Origin: Treponema sp.
Lineage (GTDB): Bacteria; Spirochaetota; Spirochaetia; Treponematales; Breznakiellaceae
Length of the DNA: 44,562 nucleotides
Assembly: GCA_031279635.1 (NCBI GenBank)
Contig: JAITIC010000183.1
Coordinates: 1 to 44,562 of the forward strand
Direction of reading: 5' to 3'
Position numbers and translations under genes: made by a program. Under the pieces are notes generated by a model that was not told the DNA's origin, made no database searches, and was given only the letters and a program-made list of their open reading frames with translations. This document shows positions 16,091-24,555 of the stretch, in pieces; position 1 is the first letter of the stretch, and every line of letters starts with the position of its first letter.

Positions 16091-16891
16091 CTATTCGCTG
16101 CCGGCAAAGCTGGCTGTTTTACCGAGCCCTTCGGGGCCCATTGCCAGATAACCTGAATCGGCGAAAAGATCATGCCCGGTTATGGCTGATGCGTCGTCGC
16201 TGAGAAGGAAGGCCACGGAAGAAGCGATCTGTTCCGGTTCCTGAAGCTTTTGCAGTATGTGGTATTCTTCCCATGCCTTGGGCGTACTTTCCCAGCTTTT
16301 TTGGGGAGTAGCTTTCAGAACCTCGTCGGTTTTTACCCATCCGGGACTGATGCAGTTTACCCGTATGGCCGGCGCAAGATCCAAAGCGGCGCAACGGATC
16401 AGTTGTTTAACCGCTCCCTTGGCGGCGTTGTATGTCCAGCGCTTCGGCTGGGCAATGTGGGCTGAGATACTGGAAACGCAGACAATGGCCCCTTCTTTTT
16501 TCCGGCGCTGTGTGGCGAATTCCGCAATCATCCGCGCGTAGGCGGCGGGCCCGGCCATAAAAGTATGTATCCAATCTTCGTATGTCGCGTCTATCGCCTT
16601 TGCCGTAAAGGGGAACGCGTTATTGACCAGAAAATCAAGCTCGCCAAAAAGGGATCGTCCCCTGGCGATGAGCGTTTGCGGCGTATTTTTATCCTCCATA
16701 TCGCAGGCTATAAAAGCGACTTTATCGCCGTATTTTTTGCTGAATACATCAAGGGTAGCCTGTCCTGTTTTTTCATTCCGTCCGCAGAAAAGAACTTTTA
16801 CCCCTTCTTCAAGCAACCGTTCCACTACGGATTTGCCTATGCCTCTGGAACCACCTGTAACAATGGCGGATTTTCCGTTTAAACCTTTCAT
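16091..16891 (-). CDS. Short-chain dehydrogenase/reductase (TU1)
   Basis: 266 aa from ATG 16891, chosen because an AGGAC/GGAAG ribosome site precedes it and MKGLNGKSAIVTGG is the usual SDR opening; the track start at 16936 adds 15 unlikely residues. Motifs: TGGSRGIG, the Arg of LFCGRNEK (often NADP-selective), VNNAF, VSSIS and YNAAK. The closest kinds of enzyme in sugar operons are aldose 1-dehydrogenases and sugar-acid dehydrogenases. It sits between the solute-binding protein and cyclase genes, so oxidising the imported sugar before hydrolysis is plausible (inference). Confidence 0.87.
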   Translation of the reverse strand: MKGLNGKSAIVTGGSRGIGKSVVERLLEEGVKVLFCGRNEKTGQATLDVFSKKYGDKVAFIACDMEDKNTPQTLIARGRSLFGELDFLVNNAFPFTAKAIDATYEDWIHTFMAGPAAYARMIAEFATQRRKKEGAIVCVSSISAHIAQPKRWTYNAAKGAVKQLIRCAALDLAPAIRVNCISPGWVKTDEVLKATPQKSWESTPKAWEEYHILQKLQEPEQIASSVAFLLSDDASAITGHDLFADSGYLAMGPEGLGKTASFAGSE

Positions 16892-16963
16892 ATATGTCTT
16901 CCTGTCCTTGAGAGTATAGGGTAAGGGAACTTCCAAAGACGTGAGCCGTAGAAGTCCCTAAAA

Positions 16964-16994
16964 CTATTGCCCCCGGAAATACCGAAGGCAATAG
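16964..16994 (-). other. Intercistronic stem-loop after the TU1 solute-binding protein gene
   Basis: CTATTGCC (16964-16971) pairs with GGCAATAG (16987-16994), in the gap after the binding-protein gene. Such hairpins often protect the upstream mRNA, giving more binding protein than the downstream enzymes. Confidence 0.45.
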
Positions 16995-17012
16995 CCGGCA
17001 ATGCCGTATTTT

Positions 17013-18053
17013 TTAGTACACGAAATCCTGTAGGTTGTTTTTGTCAAAAAGTTTGGGTCTCGCGATGGTGAAGATCTTACCTGTGGGCTGAATCGTGATG
17101 GTACCCAGCTTGCCGGCCTGAAAACTGGCACCAGGGCCGGGGGTGAAGCCCTTGTTGACTTCGGCATCCACCATATATACGCCCAGGTAACCTTCGGCGG
17201 GGGGATCCCAGAGCTGGAAGCCCGGTGAGGAACCGTCAACTATAAATTCTTTCATTTCGGAAGGCAGGCCCAGGCCGGTAACCTTTATCCGGTTCGCGAT
17301 ACCCCTGGTCTGAATTACCTTGGTGGCGGCGGCGATACCCACGGTGGTAGGCGCGATAACGCCCTTCAGATTGGGCCACTTGGTGATGAGGGCTTCCATT
17401 TCGGTGGTGGATTTTTCCGGCTGATCATCGCCGTATACCACTTCTACCAGCTTCATATTGGCGAATTTTGGATCGTTCCTGGCCAAAATAGCCCTCATCG
17501 AATCTATCCAGGTGTTCTGATCCGGAGCGTCGGTGGTAGCGGAGAGAATGGCAAATTCGCCCTCGCCGTTGATGAGGCCGTGGAGCAGATCAAGCTGCGC
17601 TTGGCCGACGGTAGACATATCGCACGGCTCAATGGCCACGTCGCGGTGGGCTTCGCTGCCGGGGATGTCTTGGTTGATGATGTAGATACGGGTACCCCTC
17701 CGGCGGGCATCGTCAAATGTCGCGTTCAGGGCATCATTGGAATTGGCCGCGATAAAGATCGCTTTGGCCCCGTTCTGTACCGCCGCTTCAACGTACTCGA
17801 TCTGGCTGGTAGCCTCCGGGGTAGCCGGGCCGGTAAAGATGAAATCGTACTTCGTCTGAGCAGGGTCCAATTCCTTCAAGGCCTCATCAAACCCAAGGCG
17901 GATTGCCTCAAAATAAGGGTTACCGAGATTTTTGGGAATAAAATATATCTTTGTCTTCCCGCTTCCCGCCTGTCTACCGCCGCCGGCAAATACGGCGCCC
18001 GCCGCTATAATGAGGCACAAGCCCACAAGCAGCACTTTCTTCGCTAAATTCAT
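17013..18053 (-). CDS. Sugar ABC transporter solute-binding protein, RhaS/LsrB-like
   Basis: 346 aa with a Sec signal peptide (MNLAKKVLLVGLCLIIAAG, cleaved around VFA-GGG, a treponemal style). The mature part is a Peripla_BP_4 fold: IYFIPKNLGNPYFEAIRLGFDEA, GPATPEATSQIEYVEAAV, IFIAANSNDALNATFDDARRRG and INQDIPGSEAHRD. This is closest in pattern to the rhamnose-binding RhaS and autoinducer-2-binding LsrB group. The neighbouring mutarotase and transporter genes support a deoxyhexose such as rhamnose, but an uncharacterised sugar is equally possible. It is fourth after the ATPase and two permeases, and is followed by a stem-loop. Confidence 0.87.
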   Translation of the reverse strand: MNLAKKVLLVGLCLIIAAGAVFAGGGRQAGSGKTKIYFIPKNLGNPYFEAIRLGFDEALKELDPAQTKYDFIFTGPATPEATSQIEYVEAAVQNGAKAIFIAANSNDALNATFDDARRRGTRIYIINQDIPGSEAHRDVAIEPCDMSTVGQAQLDLLHGLINGEGEFAILSATTDAPDQNTWIDSMRAILARNDPKFANMKLVEVVYGDDQPEKSTTEMEALITKWPNLKGVIAPTTVGIAAATKVIQTRGIANRIKVTGLGLPSEMKEFIVDGSSPGFQLWDPPAEGYLGVYMVDAEVNKGFTPGPGASFQAGKLGTITIQPTGKIFTIARPKLFDKNNLQDFVY

Positions 18054-18081
18054 ATTTCCTCCAAAAGTAATATGAAAATAA

Positions 18082-18104
18082 GCCGGACCATTAACAGATC
18101 CGGC
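18082..18104 (-). other. Small stem-loop between permease and solute-binding protein genes
   Basis: GCCGGA (18082-18087) and TCCGGC (18099-18104) can pair around an 11-nt loop in the 58-bp gap. It is short and may have no function. Confidence 0.3.
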
Positions 18105-18111
18105 GGATTCC

Positions 18112-19113
18112 CTATTTATCCTTCAAATCCCGCAGCAGACCGCTGATGTTTGGGATTATTATGGATGCCAATAATATCAAGCCCATGACGAACATTTGCC
18201 GGTCCGAAGTGATATTGGCTACAATCAAACCGGTTTTGAGGATGATGACCATGATCACCGCGGTAAAGGTTCCTATAATACTCCCCCGGCCGCCGTTGAT
18301 GTCCGCGCCTCCAAGAAGCACCATGATAACCACGTCGATTTCAGCGTTGAGGTTCATGTCGTAGCGGACCAGAAGAAGCCGCGACATGGTCAGAATGCCG
18401 CATACGGCGGATACCATGCCGGACATGATAAAAAGCCCAACCTTGACATGCTTTGTGTTGACCCCGCTGTAGATGGCCGCCTGTTCATTCGCCCCTATGG
18501 CAAAGACCTTCCTGCCGAAACTGGTCCGGTGAAGCAGGAGATAAAATCCAAAACTGACCAGAATAAAAATTAAAAGGGTGATGCCGAAATTCGCGTTCCC
18601 TATGGTAAAGACGTTTTTCTTTTCAAAACTGTTGAACCACTGGGGAAAGGAGCCAAGACTCTTGTCGCCGATAAATATCTGCGATACGCCGCGGAAAAGA
18701 TTCATCGTACCTATGGTAACGATCATTGCCGGCAGTTTGAGATACGCTATGAGTCCGCCGTTAATGGCCCCGCAAGCCGCGCCGGTGAGGACCCCCGCCG
18801 CGATGGCAAGACCCATGGGAAGCCCCCCGTGAAAACAGAGGGCGGTAACCGTAGCCGAACAGCACATCACCGCGGGAACCGAAAGATCGATCATCCCCGC
18901 GGTAATGATCAGCGTCATGGTCAGGGCGGTCATTCCCAACTCCATGTACCGGGTGGAAGTACGCAGAAGGTACGCCAGATCCCTGAAACTGGCGGAAAGC
19001 GACATACTGACTATTAAAACGACAATGAGGAGCGCGAAGGGAACCATTTCACGGCGTACCAACAACTGCCGTAACATGACATTTTTATTAATATTTTTTT
19101 CTCCGGTGCTCAT
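18112..19113 (-). CDS. Sugar ABC transporter permease (RbsC/RhaQ family)
   Basis: 333 aa BPD_transp_2 permease with about 8-10 hydrophobic segments. The conserved cytoplasmic loop reads ANEQAAIYSGVNTKHVKVGLFIMSG. The C-terminal signature is VVIMVLLGGADINGGRGSIIGTF. It starts 1 bp after the stop of the other permease gene, so the pair likely forms a heterodimeric channel, as RhaP and RhaQ do. Confidence 0.9.
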   Translation of the reverse strand: MSTGEKNINKNVMLRQLLVRREMVPFALLIVVLIVSMSLSASFRDLAYLLRTSTRYMELGMTALTMTLIITAGMIDLSVPAVMCCSATVTALCFHGGLPMGLAIAAGVLTGAACGAINGGLIAYLKLPAMIVTIGTMNLFRGVSQIFIGDKSLGSFPQWFNSFEKKNVFTIGNANFGITLLIFILVSFGFYLLLHRTSFGRKVFAIGANEQAAIYSGVNTKHVKVGLFIMSGMVSAVCGILTMSRLLLVRYDMNLNAEIDVVIMVLLGGADINGGRGSIIGTFTAVIMVIILKTGLIVANITSDRQMFVMGLILLASIIIPNISGLLRDLKDK

Positions 19114-19114
19114 A

Positions 19115-20137
19115 TCACTTCCTTAATGCGTTTTTTTCGCCTGCTTTTGTTCTGGACTGTATGATGGATACACTCCGATCCACCAGCAGCGCGATAACGA
19201 TGATAAATCCATAGCTGAACCGCTGTACCGTTCCGGGGATACCGACCATGGCGATCATGGTGTTGACTGTTCCCAGAAGCATACAACCCAGGACGACCCC
19301 CGGCACCGTACCTTTGCCGCCGGAGACGCTGACGCCGCCTATGATGGTGGCGGAAATGACGACGAATTCCAGGCCGTTGCCGGTATTGTTCGGATTTACA
19401 TAACCGAAGCGCGCAGCGGACATCATCGCGGTAATGCCGCACAGTACACCGGTTATGACAAAGATGATGAATTCGGTCTTCTTACAGTTTATGCCCCGCA
19501 GGTGGGCCGCCTCCCGGTTGGACCCTAGAGCGTACACTTCCCGGCCGAAGTGGGTATATCGCAGTACCAGGAAAAAAATCAGGGCGATTACCAAGGCAAT
19601 CAGCACCAGCCAGGGAATTAAAATTTCCCCGATGGCGATCCCCTGAGAGACAATATTGCTCATGCCGTCCGGCAGTTCATAACCGGTAACCATTTTACCG
19701 CGGGATATGATGTAGGTAAGGCCGCGGTAGGCGTTTATCGTGCCCAGTGTCACGATGATTGCGGGAATTTTCAGGTACGCGATAAGGAAGCCGTTAAAAG
19801 CCCCGCAGAGGCAGCCGACCAAAAGGGAAACGGCGATGCCGGTCCAAAGGGAAACGCCGAAATCGCGGAACAGGATACCCGCCACCATGGCGCTTAGAGC
19901 CACCGCGGAACCTATGGAAAGGTCAATATCGCGGACAATAACAACCATCATCATGCCTACCGCCATGGTCAGGTTGAGGGGCATCCACAGCAGGATGCTG
20001 TTAATAACACTGGGCAGATGCTGGGCGGTGAACAATTCCGGCCTCGCGATTCCGGAAATGAGGAATATCAAGACGATGATACCTGCCGTTACCAGCTCTT
20101 TTATATTGTTGTTAAGAAACCTCGTAAAGTTATTCAT
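19115..20137 (-). CDS. Sugar ABC transporter permease (RbsC/RhaP family)
   Basis: 340 aa BPD_transp_2 permease. The loop GSNREAAHLRGINCKKTEFIIFVITG and the block VVISATIIGGVSVSGGKGTVPG are the family hallmarks. Its first base overlaps the last base of the ATPase gene. It is the partner of the next permease gene. Confidence 0.9.
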   Translation of the reverse strand: MNNFTRFLNNNIKELVTAGIIVLIFLISGIARPELFTAQHLPSVINSILLWMPLNLTMAVGMMMVVIVRDIDLSIGSAVALSAMVAGILFRDFGVSLWTGIAVSLLVGCLCGAFNGFLIAYLKIPAIIVTLGTINAYRGLTYIISRGKMVTGYELPDGMSNIVSQGIAIGEILIPWLVLIALVIALIFFLVLRYTHFGREVYALGSNREAAHLRGINCKKTEFIIFVITGVLCGITAMMSAARFGYVNPNNTGNGLEFVVISATIIGGVSVSGGKGTVPGVVLGCMLLGTVNTMIAMVGIPGTVQRFSYGFIIVIALLVDRSVSIIQSRTKAGEKNALRK

Positions 20138-21651
20138 TACACCGCGCTCCGTTCCCTGACAGTCGAGGCCGCCGTCATTATTTTTTTACTGTCCAATTCT
20201 TCCCGCCTGAATTCCGCCGTGATATGCCCTTCGCACATGACGTAGACGCGGTCCGACAACTGGAGTATCTCAGGCAGTTCCGACGAAATCATCAGGATAG
20301 CCTTGCCCTGCTTTGCCAATTCGTTGATCAGCTTGTACACTTCCGCTTTTGCCCCCACGTCAATACCGCGGGTAGGTTCGTCGAGGATCAGAATATCCGA
20401 TTCGGTTAAAAGCCACTTCGCGATAACGACTTTCTGTTGATTGCCGCCGGAAAGTTCCCTGACCGCTTGGTTCGCGTCCCTCATCCGCACATTGAGGTAT
20501 TTTACATACCGATCGACCAGTTCATCTTCTTTTTTCTGCTGTATGAAACCGAGTTTTGAGATGATCCGTCTGAGGATAGCGAATGTCATATTGTACTTTA
20601 TATTGAAAGCCGTTAGCAGTCCGGTACGGGCCCTGTCCTCGGAGACCATGGAAACGCCCTTTTGCATGGCCTGTGAGGGATTCTTTATGCTTACCTTTTC
20701 ACCTTTAATGATGATATCTCCGGCAAGCGCCGGCTGAGTGCCGAAAATGGCCGAAGCCATCTCGCTGCGTCCCGCGCCCACAAGACCCGCCATCCCCACA
20801 ATTTCACCCCGCCTGACGGTAAGGTTAATGTCATAATACTGGCCGGGATAGCTTATCCCCTTTACCTCAAGGAGCACCTCGCCTATGGGAACGGTTTCCT
20901 TGACAATAAGTTCCTTGAAAGTCCGGTTTATCATCATGTGGACCAGCTTGTCCTGATCCGCTTCTTCTTTGTTACATTCACCCACCAGAACGCCGTCGCG
21001 GAGCACCGTTATCCGGTCGGAAATTTCCAGAATTTCGTCCAACCGGTGTCCGATGAACACAATCGCGTGCCCCTGTTCCTTGAGCCTTCTTATCATGGTG
21101 AAAAGATTCTCAACTTCCCCGCGCGAAAGGGCCGCAGTGGGCTCGTCCATGATGATCACCTTGGCATTCTGTGACAAGGCGCTCGCTATCTCTATCATCT
21201 GCTGATCGGCTATAGTCATTCCCCGGACCGGGTCCCGGCTCCGCATACGGACATTCAGCGTTTCAAGCAGGGCGTCCGTTTTCCGGTGCAATTCGCTCCA
21301 GTTGATGATGGGGGCGCCTTTTCCCCGCGTGTGCCCCAGGTAGAGGTTCTCCGTTACGTTGAGATCCTGAAAAGTCAGCGGCTCCTGATGGATCAGGGCT
21401 ATTCCCGCCTCCCGGGCCGCGTGCGGACTTTTGAACCGCATGGGAACGCCGCCGACCAGTATTTGACCTTCAAGAAAGGAATGAACCCCACTGATTATTT
21501 TAACCAGTGTGGATTTTCCGGCTCCGTTCTCGCCTATTAAGGCATGAATTTCACCGGGACAAATATCAAAATCGACATTTTTGAGAACACAAACACCGCT
21601 AAAAGTTTTGGTAATTCCCTTTGCACTTACGATTGGGGACTGCCCCGGCAT
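20137..21651 (-). CDS. Sugar ABC transporter ATPase, two nucleotide-binding domains (RhaT/RbsA family)
   Basis: 504 aa tandem ATPase. Domain 1 has Walker A GENGAGKST and Walker B VIIMDEPTAAL but a weak signature (MTIADQQMIEIA). Domain 2 has a degenerate Walker A (GLVGAGRSE, Lys to Arg), a good signature LSGGNQQK and Walker B ILILDEPTRGID. This split of intact and decayed sites is normal for RbsA-type carbohydrate importers. It powers the permease pair encoded downstream. Gene order mutarotase, ATPase, permease, permease, binding protein parallels the rhizobial rhamnose transporter genes. Confidence 0.92.
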   Translation of the reverse strand: MPGQSPIVSAKGITKTFSGVCVLKNVDFDICPGEIHALIGENGAGKSTLVKIISGVHSFLEGQILVGGVPMRFKSPHAAREAGIALIHQEPLTFQDLNVTENLYLGHTRGKGAPIINWSELHRKTDALLETLNVRMRSRDPVRGMTIADQQMIEIASALSQNAKVIIMDEPTAALSRGEVENLFTMIRRLKEQGHAIVFIGHRLDEILEISDRITVLRDGVLVGECNKEEADQDKLVHMMINRTFKELIVKETVPIGEVLLEVKGISYPGQYYDINLTVRRGEIVGMAGLVGAGRSEMASAIFGTQPALAGDIIIKGEKVSIKNPSQAMQKGVSMVSEDRARTGLLTAFNIKYNMTFAILRRIISKLGFIQQKKEDELVDRYVKYLNVRMRDANQAVRELSGGNQQKVVIAKWLLTESDILILDEPTRGIDVGAKAEVYKLINELAKQGKAILMISSELPEILQLSDRVYVMCEGHITAEFRREELDSKKIMTAASTVRERSAV

Positions 21652-21731
21652 ACTATACTCCTCATGCCCTTGTTTTGGAAATTATTTGGGTCTTCCCATG
21701 AATGATTCTTCGAGTCTTGTTCTTTGGAATC

Positions 21732-22058
21732 CTATTCAAGATAAAAAACCTCACGTAAATACTTTACCCCGGTACTGACATCGCCGTTTTCCAAGGGCGC
21801 GTCAATCATTTTTGAGGTAATACTGTTCCACCGTATGCAATCGGGATCGTTTACCATTTTGGCAAAGGCTTCGTTTATATTGCCGTCACACTCAAATTCG
21901 TAGATAAATTGAGTCCCGTTCTGAAAGATGGAATAATTCCTGAACCCCGCCGCTGAATGCGCCTTCATGATCTCCGGCCAGGGATTCAGGTGCATTTTTA
22001 CATATTCTTCCACACATTCCGGCTTGATATTCCAAACCCAGCAGTACTTTTTAGACAT
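21732..22058 (-). CDS. L-rhamnose mutarotase-like protein (RhaM/RhaU family)
   Basis: 108 aa, the full length of the family. The motif EYVKMHLNPWPEIMKAHSAAG holds the conserved His (H23), and AGFRNYSIF and the C-terminal tail are typical. RhaM interconverts the alpha and beta anomers of L-rhamnose. It is the first gene of TU1, with a strong GGGGAGGGG ribosome site before the ATG. Placement ahead of a RhaT/P/Q/S-like importer supports a rhamnose-like pyranose as substrate. No rhamnose isomerase, kinase or aldolase gene is nearby. Confidence 0.85.
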   Translation of the reverse strand: MSKKYCWVWNIKPECVEEYVKMHLNPWPEIMKAHSAAGFRNYSIFQNGTQFIYEFECDGNINEAFAKMVNDPDCIRWNSITSKMIDAPLENGDVSTGVKYLREVFYLE

Positions 22059-22122
22059 TTACATCCCCTCCCCCCCTAAAGCGGATAAACCATAACATAC
22101 TGAAAAACCTAGCATGCAGATC

Positions 22123-22150
22123 ATTATAGCATAAAAAAAATTATTAACAA
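22123..22150 (-). promoter_or_regulatory. TU1 promoter
   Basis: TTGTTA (22145-22150), 16 bp, TATAAT (22123-22128) on the minus strand, followed by a leader of about 55 bp to the mutarotase ATG. The -35 box lies 30 bp downstream of the predicted operator, exactly as in TU3. Confidence 0.55.
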
Positions 22151-22198
22151 GCAAAATATTGGTATGTTTTTTGTACCGCATTGTCATACCAATTTACA
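22151..22198 (-). promoter_or_regulatory. GntR-type operator block upstream of TU1
   Basis: Minus strand: TGGTATGACAA (22181-22191) then GGTACAAAAAACATACC, so that TTGGTAT and ATACCAA form an outer inverted repeat. About 45 of 48 bp are identical to the block at 26,700-26,748 upstream of TU3. The core 11-mer matches the site at gntR. Its position upstream of the -35 box fits activation, or repression through paired sites. Confidence 0.6.
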
Positions 22199-22238
22199 GA
22201 GAGACGGCATATTTTCATCAGCTATAATGACGGAACGC

Positions 22239-22865
22239 TTAAGCCAGTTCCCTTACGTCAATGTTTTTGCCGGTTAGTCCTACATACGCGCCTTCGCCGG
22301 CTTCGGGAGACTCAGGATGGGCAAGCAGCCATTTATTACGTGCGCGGAGCAGTTTGTCCTCGGCGTTACCCGCGGTGAATGTGGGCAGATCGGTATTGGT
22401 CTGGCGCGGCAAAACGATAATGCTCCGGTAGGCGCCGTCCGCTATGGTTGGGGCGTAGTGCATTGATGTTTCGTAGTACAATATGCCCGTTCCTTTTGGC
22501 AGCGCAAATGCTTCCACTTGTGCAGTGTCGATCTTGCCGTCCCTGATATCCTGCTTCTTCGCAAGAAGCATAATAATATCATCGGTGGAAACGCAGGCTT
22601 CCGCGCCCCGGTGATATTCAAGGCAGTTCAGTTTCGTCGTAGCGCCGTTGCAGTAACCTATCTGTATGGGTATTCCTCCAAACAGGCGGTCCCTTAATTC
22701 GGGAAATATGGGAAGTGATTCCAGCTTGGGGTCGCTTGGGACATAGATAACCCCCTCTTTGGGTTTATCGGTATTTGCCTCAAGGGTATGTAACAGTTCC
22801 GAAAAATCATAGCCTTCCAGAACAACGCCGTAGGCTATAAATTCCCTGTCAAATACGGTTTTCAT
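22239..22865 (-). CDS. DUF4867 family protein
   Basis: 208 aa, whole-length match in character to DUF4867, a family of unknown activity seen in sugar utilisation loci. Features are GVVLEGYDFSELL near the start, PIQIGYCNGATTKLNCLEYHRGAEAC in the middle (a cupin-like metal-site look with His and Glu), then ALPKGTGILYYETSMHYAP. GGAG precedes the ATG. It is last in TU3, after the ATPase gene. A sugar isomerase or epimerase role is possible but only inferred from context. Confidence 0.7.
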   Translation of the reverse strand: MKTVFDREFIAYGVVLEGYDFSELLHTLEANTDKPKEGVIYVPSDPKLESLPIFPELRDRLFGGIPIQIGYCNGATTKLNCLEYHRGAEACVSTDDIIMLLAKKQDIRDGKIDTAQVEAFALPKGTGILYYETSMHYAPTIADGAYRSIIVLPRQTNTDLPTFTAGNAEDKLLRARNKWLLAHPESPEAGEGAYVGLTGKNIDVRELA

Positions 22866-22985
22866 GTTTACTCCTTGCCTTGGGCGGCATGAACCGCCGT
22901 TGTTTAATCGGAAGCGCAGGGCGTACCCTGAGCATTTCTCCCTGACATGCAGGCGGAACTTTTCCGCCGTTTATTTTCCGCGGCA

Positions 22986-24479
22986 TTACGCGCCGGCCAT
23001 CATACTGTGCAGCACTTCGGCCCGGGTCGTTGTCCGGGGACTGAGTTCCGAGACAATCTCACCATGGCGCATGACAAGTATGCGGTGAGCCACCCCCAGT
23101 ATTTCCTCTATTTCAGATGAGATCAACAGGATGCTCATGCCTTCCCCCGACAACTGCCGCAGCTTCATGTAGATTTCCTGCTTCGCGCCGACATCGATTC
23201 CCCGTGTCGGTTCGTCCAGGAGCAATATCTGCTCGCTGCGGGATACCCACCGCGCCAATATTGCTTTTTGCTGATTGCCGCCGCTCAGGGAACCTATCAT
23301 GGCGGACATGCTCGCCGCCTTGATGTTGAAATCTTTACGGCATTGTTCCGCCGTCCGCTCTTCTTTGCGCCGGTTTATAAGAATTTTGAATTGATCCAGT
23401 ACCGCGACGGAAATATTTTTTGTTACGTCAAAATTGGCGAAAATACCTTCGTCTTTTCTGGATATGGGCATATAGGCGATGGAATGTTTTATCGCTTCGG
23501 CCGGTTTTCCGATTTCAATGCTGCCGCCGTTGATCGTTACCCGTCCCGGCGTCTTGCCGTAAATTCCGAAAAGGGAACGGGCGACTTCGCTCTTTCCGCA
23601 CCCGACCAGTCCGGTAATTGCGAGAATTTCGCCTTTGTTCAGGCTAAAGCTGACATCCTTAACCAATTTCCCGCAGGAAAGATGTTCAACGCGCATTATT
23701 TCAGCGGCCTCTGCATAATCAAAAGCTTCGGTATTGATGTTAAAATTGATATCCTGACCCAGCATTTCAAGGGTAATTCTGGATAAGTTGTATTCTCCGG
23801 CGGGGCCTTCCGATATTTTTTTCCCGTCCCGCAGTATGGTTATACGGTCGGACAACTGTTCCAGCTCTTCCATCTTGTGGGTGATAAAAAGAATGGACAG
23901 TCCTTTGATCTTTAATTTTTTGATAATGTCGTGGAGTATTTTTTGTTCGTCGTAGGAAAGGCTGGACGAAGGTTCGTCAAGAATCAATATTTTTGGTCCC
24001 TGATAAACGTTCTTTGCGATTTCAACCAACTGCTGCCGGGCAAGGCTGAGTTCATCAACATGGGCGCCGGCATTCAGCGGTATGCCGATGGAATCAAGAA
24101 ATTCCTGACATTTAAGGATGCCCGCCTTGCGGTCCACCAGTCCAAGTTTGCTTTTAAGGAACCTGCCCATCAGGATATTTTCGTAGATTGTCATTTTGGG
24201 AAACAGGTTCAATTCCTGATAAACCATGGCAATCCCGTTTGTTATTGCTTCTTCGGGATTCCGGAAATGAGTTTCGGCGCCGTCAATAAGAATCTGTCCG
24301 CTGTCGCAGGGGTATACTCCCAGCATGATTTTCATCAGCGTTGATTTTCCCGCACCGTTCACGCCGACAAAGGAATGAATTTCACCGGGATAGATATTTA
24401 TGGACACATTGTCGAGGGCAAGGGTCCCGCCGAATGTCTTGGTGATATTTTTTAATTCAATGATGGGTTTTACATCCAT
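22986..24479 (-). CDS. Sugar ABC transporter ATPase, two nucleotide-binding domains (RbsA family), second importer
   Basis: 497 aa. Domain 1: Walker A GVNGAGKST, signature-like LSLARQQ, Walker B ILILDEPSSSL. Domain 2: Walker A GLVGCGKSE, signature LSGGNQQK, Walker B ILLLDEPTRGID. Both halves follow the RbsA/XylG pattern. It belongs with the permease and binding protein encoded upstream in TU3. It is not a recent duplicate of the TU1 ATPase: identity by eye is limited to motifs. Confidence 0.92.
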   Translation of the reverse strand: MDVKPIIELKNITKTFGGTLALDNVSINIYPGEIHSFVGVNGAGKSTLMKIMLGVYPCDSGQILIDGAETHFRNPEEAITNGIAMVYQELNLFPKMTIYENILMGRFLKSKLGLVDRKAGILKCQEFLDSIGIPLNAGAHVDELSLARQQLVEIAKNVYQGPKILILDEPSSSLSYDEQKILHDIIKKLKIKGLSILFITHKMEELEQLSDRITILRDGKKISEGPAGEYNLSRITLEMLGQDINFNINTEAFDYAEAAEIMRVEHLSCGKLVKDVSFSLNKGEILAITGLVGCGKSEVARSLFGIYGKTPGRVTINGGSIEIGKPAEAIKHSIAYMPISRKDEGIFANFDVTKNISVAVLDQFKILINRRKEERTAEQCRKDFNIKAASMSAMIGSLSGGNQQKAILARWVSRSEQILLLDEPTRGIDVGAKQEIYMKLRQLSGEGMSILLISSEIEEILGVAHRILVMRHGEIVSELSPRTTTRAEVLHSMMAGA

Positions 24480-24515
24480 TCCTGATCCATCCTGTACCCG
24501 GCGTCAAAAAGAGTG

Positions 24516-24539
24516 ACCGGAAAGATAAGTCTTTCCGGT
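24516..24539 (-). other. Intercistronic stem-loop after the TU3 solute-binding protein gene
   Basis: ACCGGAAAG (24516-24524) pairs perfectly with CTTTCCGGT (24531-24539) around a 6-nt loop, between the binding-protein and ATPase genes. As in TU1, it likely raises the level of the binding protein relative to the downstream product. Confidence 0.5.
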
Positions 24540-24555
24540 CCGGGTTTACCAGGGA

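Noticed and set aside
17013-22058. Firm naming of TU1 as a rhamnose operon
   Set aside because: Mutarotase and importer order match the rhizobial rhamnose locus, but rhamnose isomerase, kinase and aldolase are missing and the other enzymes do not fit the standard pathway, so symbols such as rhaS were not assigned.
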